Shown one piece after another: positions 42,331 through 53,362 of a stretch of 64,000 bases of DNA (its first letter is position 1; every line of letters begins with the position of its first letter). The DNA is from Prorocentrum cordatum (lineage: Eukaryota > Sar > Dinophyceae > Prorocentrales > Prorocentraceae). The stretch covers positions 318,374 to 382,373 of the forward strand of contig CAUYUJ010003925.1 in the NCBI GenBank assembly GCA_963575745.1. Direction: 5' to 3'. Below the pieces are notes generated by a model. It did no database searches, had not been told where the DNA came from, and saw only the letters and a list, made by a program, of their open reading frames with translations. Both the position numbers and the translations under genes were made by a program.

Positions 42331-42560
42331 TGAAGCCGGGCTGCCCCCCCGGGAGCCCAGCGCCACGGGCAGCCGAGGCGCGGCCGCCTCGCGCCGGACG
42401 GCTGCTTGCGCGGCCTGTTCACGGCCGACCAGCGGCGGATCGCCACCCTCGTGACGGAGCTGTCGGCGATCGAGGCGATTTGCTGCATGTGGTGCGTCTT
42501 TGGGCAACTGGCGCTGCCATATCCGACAGGCCTCGGGCCGATCCGCCAAGGGCGAGACCG
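42331..42560 (+). CDS. possible host exon (GC3-rich frame)
   Basis: The frame opens after TGA 42331 and reads ... GLFTADQRRIATLVTELSAI and then EAICCMWCVFGQLALPYPT. Between about 42409 and 42490 almost every codon ends in G or C, and the residues are varied, unlike the surrounding repeats. A CCCAG at about 42357 and a GACAG at about 42530 could be splice borders. No family is recognised. The frame then runs into a GGA tract and stops at 42660. This is weak evidence for a coding exon. Confidence 0.2.
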
Positions 42561-42640
42561 AACCGTCAACGAGGAGGAGAAGGAGGAGGAGGAGGAGGAG
42601 GAGGAGAAGGAGGGGGAAGAGGAGGAGGAGGTGCGGAGCG
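42561..42640. repeat. (GGA)n tract
   Basis: GGAGGAGAAGGAGG repeats. Confidence 0.9.
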
Positions 42641-43135
42641 AGGGCTCGGGTCGCCGTTGAAAGCGCGGCCTTGTCGTTGGATTCGCCCAGGGCCCCCTGC
42701 CAAGGCCCCCCCAGGCGAATCGATCGAGAAGGCTTGGCGTGAGAGCCCAGTGCTTACAGATCGCGACTGTCCCTGGACGCTGAGCGGGGATGGGCCAAAT
42801 AGTCACAGTGATTTTGGAAGCTTGAACTGCGCGCGCCGCAGCGACAGCAGGCTAAGAGAGAGGAGGCGGGAGAATGGTGCACCACAGCGGCTGCACGTTG
42901 GCGGAAGAAGCAGGAGAGAGGCGCAAGCGCTAGATACGCATCCCGACATGCCGCCTCTAGCGACTCCTAGTTTCGTACTTCGTGTTCGAGGATGGGCATA
43001 GCATCACGGGGCTTGGACTACCAGCCGGCACCCTCCGAGGAGATTGCGCCCTCAGCGCATTCTCCACGCGGCAATTCGATTGGGGGTTGCTGGGATCTTG
43101 CCCATTGACAGGAAAGCCTAGGAGGACTGTGGAAT
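42641..43135. other. unassigned, no gene seen
   Basis: Short frames and nothing recognised. Confidence 0.35.
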
Positions 43136-43139
43136 AGGC

Positions 43140-43765
43140 TGTTGTCCCCCTCCTCCTCTTCCTCATCCTTCTCAGGGTACCTTAACTCCTCCTCCTCCTT
43201 CTCCTCCTCCTCCTGGAACCTGGAACCTCGTGGCATGACAGTTCTCCTGAACGTTGCATCCCTCCTCCTCCTCCGCCTCCTCCTCCTCCTCAACAGCCTC
43301 TAGAGCGCCCCTGGAGCCCCCCCCCCCTTCAGCCAGCTAAAACGGCTTACGCTGCCTCCCTTCCCCTCCTCCTGATTCTTCCTCCTCCCTTCTCCTCCTC
43401 CCAGCGTTCTGTGGCAGAGGAGGAGGAGGACGAGGATCAGAAGCACGAGGCGACTCGACGGATGAGGGGGAGGATCAGGAGCACGAGAAGCGAAGGGCGA
43501 GAAGGAGGTGAGGGAAGAGGGGGGTGCAGCAAGAGAGGTCCCCCTTTTTCCCTCGTTTGACAAGCCTGCCCCGGCTCTGAGATTTGTTCTCTGGGCTGCC
43601 TTCTGACCCCTCAGTCCGCCGATTGACCAGAAGGGCGGGCGGGCCCTATGCGCTGAGCGGCCTCTGCGGCGCCCGACATATCTTTCGCTCCTCCTCGTCC
43701 TCCTTGTCCTCCTCGTCCTCCTTCTCCTCCTCCTCCCTCCTCCTCTTTCTCCTCCTCCTCGTCGG
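43140..43765. repeat. CCT/GGA-rich patches
   Basis: CTCCTC tracts at 43148-43285 and 43680-43765, with GGAGGA at 43410-43440 on the same strand. This is a patchwork of polypyrimidine and polypurine runs. Confidence 0.8.
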
Positions 43766-43811
43766 GGTATGCGCAGGGTGCACCACGGACGGGATCCTCG
43801 CTCGCCTCACT

Positions 43812-44776
43812 CATCATCGTCATCATCATCATCATCATAATCATCATCATCATCATCGTCATCATCATCAGCAGCAACATCATCATCATGATCATCAGCA
43901 GCAGCATCATCATAATCATCATCATAATGATCATCATTCTCATCGTCCTCATCCTATCCGCATCAGCATCAGCATCCTCATCAGCATCAGCAGCAGCAGC
44001 CGCATCGTCATCATCATCATCATCAGCATCAGCATCAGTAGCAGGATCAGCAGCATCAGCAGCAGCAGCACCATCATCATCATCATCATCGTCATCGTCA
44101 TCGTCATCGTCATCATCCTTCTCATCATTATCAGCATCATCATAATCAGCAGCAGCATTCACATCAGCATTAGCACCATCATCGCCATCACCAGCAGTAC
44201 CATCAGCTGCATCAACAACAGCACAATCAACATCATCATCATGATCATCACCATCAACAGTAGCGTCAACAGCATTATCATCCTCATCCTCAACATCATC
44301 ATCCTAATCAGCATCATCAGCAGCATCATCATCATCATTGCCATCATCCTCAACATCAGCATCATCGTCCTCCTCCTTATCATCATAATTGCCAGCAACA
44401 TGACCTTCATCATCATTATCGTTAGCACCATCGCCAGCATCATCATCACCATCATCAGCCTCATCATCGCCATCATCATGGACCTCATCATGACCATCGT
44501 CCTCACCATATCCATCATCATGATCTCCATCATCGTCATCATCACCATCAGCATCATGATCATAGTCATCATCACGATCATAATCATCGTCGTCATCATC
44601 ATCGGCAGCAGCAGCGGCAGCAGCAGCATCACCAGCAGCAGCACCAGCAGCATCAGCATCAGCACCATAATCAGCATCAGCAACCGCATCAGCTGCAGCT
44701 GCAGCTGCAGCAGCATCAGCGTCGTCGTCGTCGTCGTCATCATCATCATCATGCTCCTCAGCGGCAACATTTACAC
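43812..44776. repeat. (TCA)n/(CAG)n array 1
   Basis: CATCATCAT repeats with CAGCAG interruptions. The 3' part (about 44600-44776, ending CCTCAGCGGCAACATTTACA) is duplicated at 45842-46041. A 473-codon plus frame across it is only Ile/Ser/His from the repeat. Confidence 0.9.
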
Positions 44777-44777
44777 T

Positions 44778-45577
44778 CCGCCGCCCCCTGTCGATTCATC
44801 GCAGGGGTGCCTGGCGTGCTTGACAATTTCGGTTTTGGTTTTGGTTCTGTTCCAAAAGAACTCTCCCAGTGGGTTTCGGCCCGTCCCGCCACCGTGCCGC
44901 TCGCTCGGGACATCCTCAAAGCATCGCGAAGATGGCCCACTTCGTTCGGGACATCCTCGACAAATCTCTTCCAGGAGCGCAAGTTCCACGAAACATCCTC
45001 TCTGAAACGGCCGTTTCGCTCGGGACATCCCCAACACATCGCGAGGATGACCCAAGATGGTTTCCACGTCCGCCCAAGATGGTCCAAGACGGCCTCAAAG
45101 ACGGCCCAAGGGCGTCCAATACGGCCCAAGACGGCCCAAGATGCCCCCAGAGGCCCCCCAGACGGCCCAAGAGGCCCCCAAGAGGTGCTCCAGGAGGGCC
45201 CGCGGGGGCCGAAATCATTGATCTGTCGTAGGTTCTTGAAGGATTTTGGAATTTGCTTCTTCTCGGCTTTCCGACTGCTCAAGACGGCCCAAGAGGCCCC
45301 CAAGATCGCCCAAGAGGCCCCCAAGAGGGCCCCATGATGGCCCAAGTAGCTTCCAAGACGGCCCCAAGAGGGCCCACGAGTGGCCTCCAAGACGGCCCCA
45401 AGGCGGCCCCATGACGGCCAAGATGACTTTCAAGATGCCCACGTTCTCCCCGAAGGTTTTCCAACCCGATTCGGGGAACACATTGTCCGACAGCTTGGCA
45501 GGTCTGGCCTCAACGTTCGGCCACATAGACGCTTCCAACAAGGCAGGGGGCGGCGGTGATTCGCCGTAGGCGTCTTC
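44778..45577 (-). mobile_element. CTTGG-array element, copy 2 (left palindrome arm)
   Basis: It starts CCGCCGCCCCCTGTCGATTC and ends GGGGGCGGCGGTGATTCGCC...GTCTTC. It is the reverse complement of 46046-46831 over its whole length. It contains three near-repeats of CGCTCGGGACATCC(T/C)CAA and a CCAAG array with the AT-rich core at about 45225-45275. Confidence 0.85.
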
Positions 45578-45612
45578 ATCATGAGCATCATCATCATCAT
45601 CATCATCATCAG

Positions 45613-45650
<38 letters not shown>

Positions 45651-46045
45651 GCATCATCATCATCATCATCACCATCACCATCACCATCATCAGCCTCATC
45701 ATCGCCAACATCATCATGAACCTCATCATGACCATCATCCTCACCAGATCCATCATCATGATCTCCATCATCGCCATTCGCACCATCATCATCATGATCA
45801 TAGTCATCATCACAGTCATAATCATCGTCGTCATCATCATCGGCAGCAGCAGCGGCAACAGGAGCAGCATCACCAGCAGCAGCACCAGCAACATCAGCAT
45901 CAGCATCATAATCAGCATCAGCAACAGCATCAGCTGCAGCTGCAGCTGCAGCAGCATCAGCGTCGTCGTCCTCGTCGTCATCATCATCATCAGCAGCATC
46001 ATCATCATCCTCATCATGTTCCTCAGCGGCAGCATTTACAATATC
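45578..46045. repeat. (TCA)n array 2, centre of the palindrome
   Basis: CATCATCAT repeats, then the same CAG-rich 3' part and CCTCAGCGGCAGCATTTACA phrase as array 1. It lies between the inverted element copies but is a direct copy of array 1. Confidence 0.9.
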
Positions 46046-46831
46046 GAAGACGCCTACGGCGAATCACCGCCGCCCCCTGCCTTGTTGGAAGCGCCTGTGT
46101 GGCCGAACGTTGAGGCCAGACCTGCCACGCTATCGGACAATGTGTTCCCCGAATCGGGTTGGAAAACCTTCGGGGAACACGTGGGCATCTTGAAAGTCAT
46201 CTTGGCCGTCATGGGGCCGCCTTGGGGCCGTCTTGGAGGCCACTCTTGGGCCCTCTTGGGGCCGTCTTGGATGCCACTTGGGCCGTCATGGGGCCCTCTT
46301 GGGGGCCTCTTGGGCGATCTTGGGGGCCTAGGCCGTCTTGAGCAGTCGGGAAGCCGAGAAAAAGCAACTTCCAAAATCCTTCAACAACCCAAGGAACATC
46401 AATGATTTCGGCCTCTGCGCCCCTCCTGGAGGACCTCTTGGAGGCCTCTTGGGCCGTCTGGGAGGCCTCTGGGGGGCCTCTTGGGCAGTCTTGGGCCGTC
46501 TTGGACTCTCTTGGGCCGTCTTGGACCATCTTAGGCGGACTTGGAGGCCATCTTGTGTCATCTTCGCGATGTGTTGAGGATGTCCCGAGCGAAACGGCCG
46601 TTTCAGGGAGGATGTTTCGTGGAGTTTGCGCTCCTGGAAGAGATTTGTTGAGGATGTCCCGAGCGAATTGGGCCATCTTCGCGATGTTTTGAGGATGCCC
46701 CGAGCGAGCGGCACGGTGGCGGGACGGGCCGAAACCCATTGGGAGAGATCTTTTGGAAAAAGAGCCAAAACCAAAACCGAACGGGTCAAGCACGCCAGGC
46801 GCCCTTGCGATGAATCGACAGGGGGCGGCGG
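46046..46831 (+). mobile_element. CTTGG-array element, copy 3 (right palindrome arm)
   Basis: Left end GAAGACGCCTACGGCGAATC, then CCGCCGCCCCCTG and a TTCCCCGAATCGGGTTGGAA ... CGGGGAACAC hairpin-like phrase. A CTTGG array follows, then GAACGGGTCAAGCACGCCAG and CAGGGGGCGGCGG at the right end. It encodes no protein. Confidence 0.85.
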
Positions 46832-46834
46832 ATT

Positions 46835-48391
46835 GAAGACGCCTACGGCGAATCACCGCCGCCCCCTGCCTTTTTGGAAGCGCCTATGTGGCCGAACGTT
46901 GAGGCCAGACCTGCCAAGCCATCGGACCATGTGTTCCCCGAATCGGTTTGGAAAGCCTTCGGGGAACACGTGGGCATCTTGAAGGTCACCTTGGCCGTCT
47001 GGAGGCTATTTTGACCCTGTCGGGGTTTCTTGGAGGACGTCTTGGAGGGCTCTTGGGCCGTATCCTGAGCGTCTTGGAGACCTCTTCGGGCCGTGTCTTG
47101 GGCCTCTTGGGCGATCTTTCGGGGCACTTGGGCCGTCTCGGGCCGTCTTAAGGCAGAAACGAAGTTCTTGCCACAATCCTCCAACAACCCATGGGAAATC
47201 AATGATTTTGGCATCTTCTGGCCTTCCTGGAGGCCATCTTGGAGGCCTCTTGGGCCGTCTTGGGCCAGCTTCGAGCCAACTTCGGCCATCTTGGTGGGTT
47301 CCTGGTCCGTCTGACGCCGTCGGAAGCCGTTTGGGGGGCCTCTATGGGCCGACTTGGGGCCCTCTTGGAATGCTCCAGGGCCGTCTTGGAGGCCATCTTG
47401 GGCGTGTTGGAGGCCTCTTGGGCCGTCTTGGCGGCCTCTTGGGGCAGTCTTGGGGCAGTCTTGGGGCCCTCTTGGGCCGTTCTGGGGCCATCTTGGATGC
47501 CCCTTGGGCGATCATTCGGCGATCTTTGGGGGCTCTTGGGCAGTCTCGGGCCGTCGGAAGGCCGAAAAGAAGCAAATGCCAAAATCCGTCAAAAACCTAA
47601 GGAATAACAATGTTTTTGGCCACTTGTGGCCTTCCTGGAGGCCGTCTTGGGCGCCTCTTGGGCAGTTTTGGGCCAGTTCCGAGCCAACTTCGGCCATCTT
47701 GGTGGGTTCCTGGCACGTCTGACGCCGTCGGGAGCCGTCTTGGGGCCTTTCTGGGCCGACTTGGGGCCTTCTTGGGGCGCTTCGGGGCCGTCTTGGAGGC
47801 CGTCTTGGGCGTCTTGGAGGCCATCTTGGGTGTGTTGGATGCTTCTAGGGCCGTCTTGGGGCTCCCTTGGGGCCGTCTTGGAGGCCACTTGGGCCGTCAT
47901 GGGGCCCTCTTGGGGGCCTCTTGGGCGATCTTGGGGGCCCCTTGGGCCGTCTTGAGCCGTCAGAAAGCCGAGAAGAAGCAAATGCCATAATCCTTCAAAA
48001 ACCTACGACAGATCACTGATTTTGGCCTCTTCGGGCCCTCCTGGAGGACCTCTTGGAGGCCTCTTGGGTCGTCTTGGGCCTTCTTGGAGGCTTCTTGGGC
48101 GACCTTCTCTTGGGCCGTCTTGGAGGCCGTCTTGGACCATCTTGGGCGGACTTGGAGGCCATCTTGGACCATCTTGGAGGCAATCTTGGGCCATCTTGGC
48201 CATCTTGGACGCCATCTTGAGCAGTCCCGGAGGATTTTTTCTGGACTTTGCGGTCCTGGAAGGGCCTCCCGGGACCCCGGCGGGACGGGCCGAAGCGCCA
48301 GGGGGAGTCCTTTTGGGAAAAGAACCAAAACCAAAACCGAGAGGGTCAGGCACGCCAGGCACCCCTGCGATGAATCGACAGGGGGCGGCGG
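46835..48391 (+). mobile_element. CTTGG-array element, copy 4 (long form)
   Basis: Same ends as copy 3, which it follows head to tail after 3 bp. It is 1557 bp because it contains three array-plus-core units (cores at about 47145-47215, 47555-47615 and 47965-48025, spaced about 410 bp). Conserved text after its right end (GATCTTATGGACATCGGCCC) also follows copy 1 and the fragment at 1312. Confidence 0.8.
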
Positions 48392-48689
48392 ATCTTATGG
48401 ACATCGGCCCATCCCGCCACCGTGTCGTGTTGGGGGTCTGAGGCCTCTTGTAGGAAACAAGAACATATACATTACCATCTGTGGGCTCTGTTTCAATCCC
48501 AGGACTTTTCTGAGAGTCAGGGACGGCGTCGGGTTAGTGTGGTGTATATGTTGTTATTCGCTTCCCGGGGAAACAACGAAGCATGTATATACCAGGGTCC
48601 CGTATACACCAGGATCTGTTTTCCTGTGCAGATTTCCGCGCAGGGCCAAAAGAAGCGTCGGTGTACAGAGTTCGGTCCCCTATCTTGGG
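48392..48689. other. unassigned, no gene seen
   Basis: Lower-GC stretch with a small TATACCAGG...GTATACACCAGG repeat at about 48575-48615. Nothing recognised. Confidence 0.35.
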
Positions 48690-49300
48690 TGTTCGTTGGG
48701 ATGTCGTCGAGGCCTCTCGGTGGCCTCCTGGAGGCAGTTTTGAAGCCAATGTGGGGCTGTTTTGGGGCCTCGTTTGAGCCTCCTGGGGCCCTCTTGGGGC
48801 CTCGTGGGGACCTTTGTGGGGGCTCTTGGGGCCTCTTGGTGGTTTTTGGGCCTCCTGGGTGTTCATTGGGGCGGGAGGCTGGGATTTTCGGTTCGTTCCC
48901 CTCCTTGAGCGCCTCGTGGGCCGTCTTGGGCGCCTTTTGGGCCGCGCTGGGGCCCTCTTGGGCCGTCTTGGGGTTCTCTCGGGGGCTCTGGGGCCGTATT
49001 GGGGCGGTCTTGGGGGCTTGGGACACCTTGAGGCGTCGGAAGTTCGAAAAGTGGAGAACCCCAACAACATTGAACAACCGTAGCGGGCAGTACATGAGTT
49101 TGGCATCTCGGGGCCTTCTTGGGAAGGCTCTTGAAGGCCTCTTGGCACGTCTTGGGCGTATTGGACCGATTGTTCGGTGATTCGGGGCCCTCTTTCACCG
49201 TCTCGGAGACCTCTTGGGGCCTTCTTGGCCCGTGGGGCCCTCCTAAGCCAGAAAAAGTCACGCGACAGGACGCGACGAGCCCCAGGAGGAACGCGGCAAG
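48690..49300 (+). repeat. CTTGG array (forward)
   Basis: CTTGGGGCCTC-type units with the core (GTCGGAAGTTCGAAAAGTGG ...) at about 49035-49100. Confidence 0.8.
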
Positions 49301-49743
49301 CCCCGAGAGATTTGAGAGCTAGGGGTCCAGGCCCTTTCAACAATCTTCCGGATGGAGGACTGGAGGCTCAGGGGTTGAACAAGGGACCCGGGGACTCTCC
49401 ACTTCTTGCCACAGGGGCACGGTGGCGAATCTCCAGCAACAGCATCAGCATCTTCGTGTTCTCCGTCTTTCTAATCCCCCTCTCCCTCCTCTTCCCTTCC
49501 CGTTCCCCTCCTCCCCCGCCTTCTCCTCCCCCTCGTTCTTTTCGTCCCACTGATACGTACGCTTCCCCCCTCCTTTCCGTGATCGTCGTCCACCCGCCCC
49601 CGCTGATGCCGCCCTCCCGTCCTCGGAGCGGAGCTGGCGGATTTCTTGCCCCTGCCGATCCTTGTGATCATGCCGATGGGCTCGGCGATGCTCAGGTCCG
49701 AGGGATTGCGGGGGCACGAGGAACAGACGGGGGACCCGTGGTA
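49301..49743. other. unassigned, pyrimidine-rich middle
   Basis: 49460-49560 is CT-rich. Otherwise unique-looking. No gene is called although a 415-codon frame spans it. Confidence 0.4.
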
Positions 49744-49914
49744 CAGTGGAGACCCATGCCAAGCACCACCATGCTTGCCTCCAGGGTGCCCTGGATGGGC
49801 TTCGATGGTTTTTCTTTGGAAGGCGTGACGTTCCCACACCAAAAATCAATGGACGTCCCGGTGCCTCAGGGTTGGGTTTCTTGTGGAAGGTTTCTTGTGG
49901 ACTGGCCTCCACGG
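49744..49914 (+). mobile_element. MITE-A copy 3
   Basis: 171 bp, with ends CAGTGGAGACC and GGCCTCCACGG; TA on the left (49742-49743). The interior matches 57677-57850 closely (TGACGTTCCCACACCAAAAA, TCAGGGTTGGGTTTCTTGTG). Confidence 0.8.
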
Positions 49915-49948
49915 CATCTGAAGTTGGACCGCCGAGAGAGAGAACATT

Positions 49949-50215
49949 TATGGTTCGAAGGCTGTTGCGTTTTCCAGGGGCTCTCGTCTCCTCGGGCCCC
50001 CAGCAGGAAATCTCGACCTGACTTCGGGGAACATGACAGCGAGGAGAAGCACGCTCGTTCCTTATCTCGGCTTCCCCTTGCCAGGGCTTATGGTTCGGAG
50101 GTTGCTGCGTTTTCCTGGGGCGCTCGTCTCCTTATGTCCCCTGGCTTTGCGGAACATGCAGACCGGGAAAATCACGCTCGTTCCTTATTTCGGATTCCCC
50201 ATATCGGGGCTTCGG
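49949..50215. repeat. two-copy ~140-bp tandem repeat
   Basis: TATGGTTCG(A/G)AGG(C/T)TG(T/C)TGCGTTTTCC occurs at 49949 and 50089. CACGCTCGTTCCTTAT and GGAACATG(A/C) recur at matching offsets. Confidence 0.75.
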
Positions 50216-50379
50216 CCGCCGGGGTCATGCGAACCTGCAAGATCCCGCGGCGCAGGAGAAACCCGCTGGAGGGAGCGGCTTCCCCGCAAGCGGCCTGCCG
50301 CGCCTCCCCCCCCCCCCCCCCGGCTGCCGTGCCAGTCGAGGTGCCCAGACACTGGGCCACCAATCAGGGGAGGAGCAAG

Positions 50380-50534
50380 AGGAGGCCACATGCGAACCCT
50401 ACCCCACTACCCCACGATTTGTAAGGGGGAAGGTGGGTTCACTTCGCTCGGGAGGTCCCGAACGAAGTGAACCCCACCGCCCCCCTTAGAAATCGTGGGG
50501 TGCTGGGGTGGGCTCGCATTAATGTGGTCTCCTA
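50380..50534. mobile_element. foldback element, ~70-bp arms
   Basis: AGGAGGCCACAT ... ACCCCACGATTT ... GGTTCACTTCG is matched in inverted order by CGAAGTGAACC ... AAATCGTGGGG ... ATGTGGTCTCCT around a GGGAGG centre. It is a single-copy hairpin-type element here. Confidence 0.85.
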
Positions 50535-50557
50535 AGCAAGATGTCGCGAGAATGGTA

Positions 50558-50729
50558 CAGTGATGCCGCATAGCAAGGATGAGCAGCTTTCCAACGTCAC
50601 CCTTGCATCCTTTCCCTTCGGCCCATCCCTGGCCGCTCTCGCTGGCCGCGCCCCGCCCGCAGAGTGTCGGCATGGTCTTCCAATGGCCCTTGCATCCTTG
50701 TCGTGCGCCCTTGTTGAGCTGCTCGACTG
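50558..50729 (+). mobile_element. MITE-B copy 3
   Basis: 172 bp; starts CAGTGATGCCGC and ends GCTCGACTG, with TA at 50556-50557 and 50730-50731. The interior matches 982-1154 and 61692 onward (GGATGAGCA...CTTTCC, CCTTGCATCC, GCTGGCCGCGCCCCGC). Confidence 0.85.
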
Positions 50730-50731
50730 TA

Positions 50732-51337
50732 CATTCCCGGGTTTTTCAGGGCGTTCCAGTTGTTCCCTCCCTCCGCCGCCGCCTTCCGCCTCTCTCCCCC
50801 CTGTTCCGGTGCTCACTCACCATCGCGCACCTCGTCCTCGGCCGACCCACGCTGTGCGAGCGCCAGCGCTGCGACAAACAAGTTGTCCCGAGGGCGCCAT
50901 CGAGGGCGCGAAGTTGTTCGCGCTTCTCGGTTCGGCTCCGATTCCTCATCCTCTTCTCCCCAGCGGGGCGGCGCGAGAGCGCGAAGTCATTAGCGCTTCG
51001 CGCAGCGCGCAGCGCGAAGGTAGGTGCCCTTGTTCCCGCGCCGGCTCCGGAGACGAGGGCCGCGAGATGCTCTGGAGCTCACGGAGCACATCCCGAGCCA
51101 GTCGCTTCACGGCAGCATCGTCGTCCTGACCGCAGCGTTGCCGCACGCTGCAGCAGGTGCATGCGTGCGCGGAGGCCTCGGCCCCGAGGCAGGCGCGTGC
51201 GGCAGCCCATGATCGCGCCGCGAGCGCGACCGCGGCCGCGAGCACGCGCGATCAGATCGCAAACGCAAGGGGGCCGAGCGGCGACCAGAAGGGACCGATC
51301 ACAACCAGTTGTGATCGGACTGTTCTGCCTACGACAA
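50732..51337. other. unassigned, GCGCGAAG-rich
   Basis: Contains GCGCGAAG/CTTCGCGC self-complementary patches at about 50905-51020. No gene. Confidence 0.35.
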
Positions 51338-51497
51338 CGTTCATTTCTAATTCTTCGAATGTTCTTTGATTTTTGGGGGGGCCAAGATCCTTTCATTTCT
51401 AATTGTTCTATCCTGGGCCTCTTCCTGGCCACTAGGGGGCCAGGAACGAGTAGAAACGAGCGCAATTAGAAATGAGCACGATTAGAAATTAACGACG
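51338..51497. repeat. foldback with TTTCTAATT arms
   Basis: CGTTCATTTCTAATT and TTTCATTTCTAATTG on the left face CAATTAGAAATGAG and GATTAGAAATTAACG on the right. The centre is TTCCTGGCC...GGCCAGGAA. This gives a nested inverted repeat. Confidence 0.75.
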
Positions 51498-52619
51498 TGT
51501 GCGACAAACCCAGACCTCCAATGTGTAGACGGACTCAGGGTGGAAGGTTTTCGCAGCTTTCGGCCTCTGGTGGCCCTCGCCAGGCCCTGGGAAAGTCAAC
51601 AAATGATTCGGGCCAAACAGATTGGTCCAGGGGAAAAGGTCCAGGGGCCTCGCATTGAGAAGCTCAAGACCTCGGATATAAGGGAACGGGGCGCGCCTCA
51701 ACACATGCCATGATCGCGAGGCCGCTGTCAAGACGGATTAAGGATCAGGTGAACTCCTTTCAGCATTCGGACGGGATTCTGGAGAAGCGGCTGTGAACCA
51801 GAGGATGGAATGACGGATCGCCACCCTGATCGCACTCTTTGCCACCTCTGCACGGCCGCTCGTGTGAGCGCGGAGAGCTTGACGTGACAGGGCACCCCCG
51901 TCAGGCGGGTAGCTGCTTATGCTTATCCCACCCCGGCGCGAGCGTCCACCACCTGGACCGCAAACTGTCGAAAGCCCTCCCCGATCCCAGGCAGGATGAA
52001 GGAGGACGAAGAGGAGGACGAGGACGACGAGAAGGTCCTCGAGGAGGCGCGGGGGGCTGGCGGGAGAGGCGGGAGAGAGGGGGGGGGGAGGACGACGACG
52101 AAGCCCTCGAGGAGGCGCGGCGGGGGCGCGCGGCATGGCGCCAGCCGCGCAGCCCCCTGGGGCGCCCGGAGGTCGGGGTGCGGTGTGCGCCCGCCGGCTG
52201 TGCGCGGTCCCCGGCGCCGCCCGGCACTCCCACGAAGTCGGGCACGCCCCTCTGCAGGAGGAGGCTCCGAAAGGAGTCCAAGACGAGCCCGGGGGCGATT
52301 CTTCTTCTTTTTCAGACTTTTTGAAAATATCATGGTTTGCCCATGTGGGGGGGGCATTGTGTTGGCGTTTTGCCACTCTCGCGCAAGATATCGCCCGCGG
52401 GAGGACGTGCCCGACCGAGGCGCGGTCCCCTGCGCCGCCCGGCACTCGCAGCGCCCCGCGTGCCGCCCGCGCCACTGCGGCAGGCACATCGCCACCTGGG
52501 CCAGCGTCACGACCCAGGCAGCCGGTGCCGAAAGATTTTCCACGCTCCAGGCTCGAGTCGGGCCTGTCCCTCTCTACGGGGGGAAAATCCAAACATAGTC
52601 CAAACATAGTTGGAAGACA
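51498..52619. other. unassigned GC-rich, with GGA patches
   Basis: Purine patches at 51995-52110. A phrase GCGCGGTCCCC(G/T)GCGCCGCCC occurs at about 52200 and 52420. Frames of up to 289 codons overlap on both strands with no recognised family. Confidence 0.4.
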
Positions 52620-52735
52620 ATTTGTTTGACCAGTTTGGAGTATTTTCGAATATGTTTGACTATCGTCTGCTTTTCGTCCAAAATCCGCCTGTGGGGGGAC
52701 ATGCCCGACCTAACTCTAGGCCTTCCTTTGGCAGC
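52620..52735. repeat. dispersed repeat, copy 1
   Basis: Shares ATATGTTTGACTAT-like text and ATCCGCCTGT(G/A)GGGGGACATGCCCGACCTAAC with about 57465-57547. Confidence 0.65.
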
Positions 52736-52739
52736 AATT

Positions 52740-52925
52740 CGGGGGAGCCTTGCGTACTCTCGTAGTTCTGTCTTTCGAGTGCATCGGCGTCGACTAGCGT
52801 CAGGTCGTCGATGAGATAGTGCCGATCTAACGTCGATCAGCGTCGACGAGCGTCGATACGCGTCTATTTGGCGTCGATTTAGCGTCGATGGGCGTCGATT
52901 CGCAAGAGCCAGCAAGATGCTGTGG
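52740..52925. repeat. GCGTCGAT-type dispersed repeat, copy 2
   Basis: GCGTCGAT/GCGTCGAC recurs eight or more times inside. The outer parts match 37690-37850. Confidence 0.75.
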
Positions 52926-53362
52926 GAGGATCCCGTGGGTTGCCGTGGCAGACAGGCCTCCCTGATGGGGTCCTAGCAGGTGGGTCAGGAGGATCGCACC
53001 GCATCGCCGATGCAATGCGATGCGGCTCGATGTGGACTGGCGGCGCGCAAGGAGGGGGCGGGGGAAGGGGGAAGGTTTCGTAGAAGCATTCCTGCTTCTT
53101 AGAAAGTGCGGGCCGTCTCTGTAGATGCAAGGCCGGCTCCTTCTAAGAAGCAGCCTCCTTCTAAGACGCCTTAACCCCCCCACCCCCTTCTGCGCGCCGC
53201 CAAGTGGAGCCCGATGCGTTTCTCCACGCCGACGGAGCCGCTGCGTCGCCGATGTCGGCGATGCATTGCCGATGCACCGCCCATGCGGCGCGATCCCCGG
53301 GCCTCATCCGCCCGGGCCCCATCTACAGGAGGCCTTTTCAATGAGGGGTCCCCAGGGGTCCA
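52926..53362. other. unassigned, no gene seen
   Basis: Includes two CTTCTAAGAAGC/TCTTAGAA palindromic patches at about 53090-53165. Nothing else. Confidence 0.35.

Noticed and set aside
43584-45005. A 473-codon Ile/Ser/His-rich frame as a membrane protein
   Set aside because: It is the TCA/CAT array read in one frame. Hydrophobicity comes only from ATC/ATT codons.
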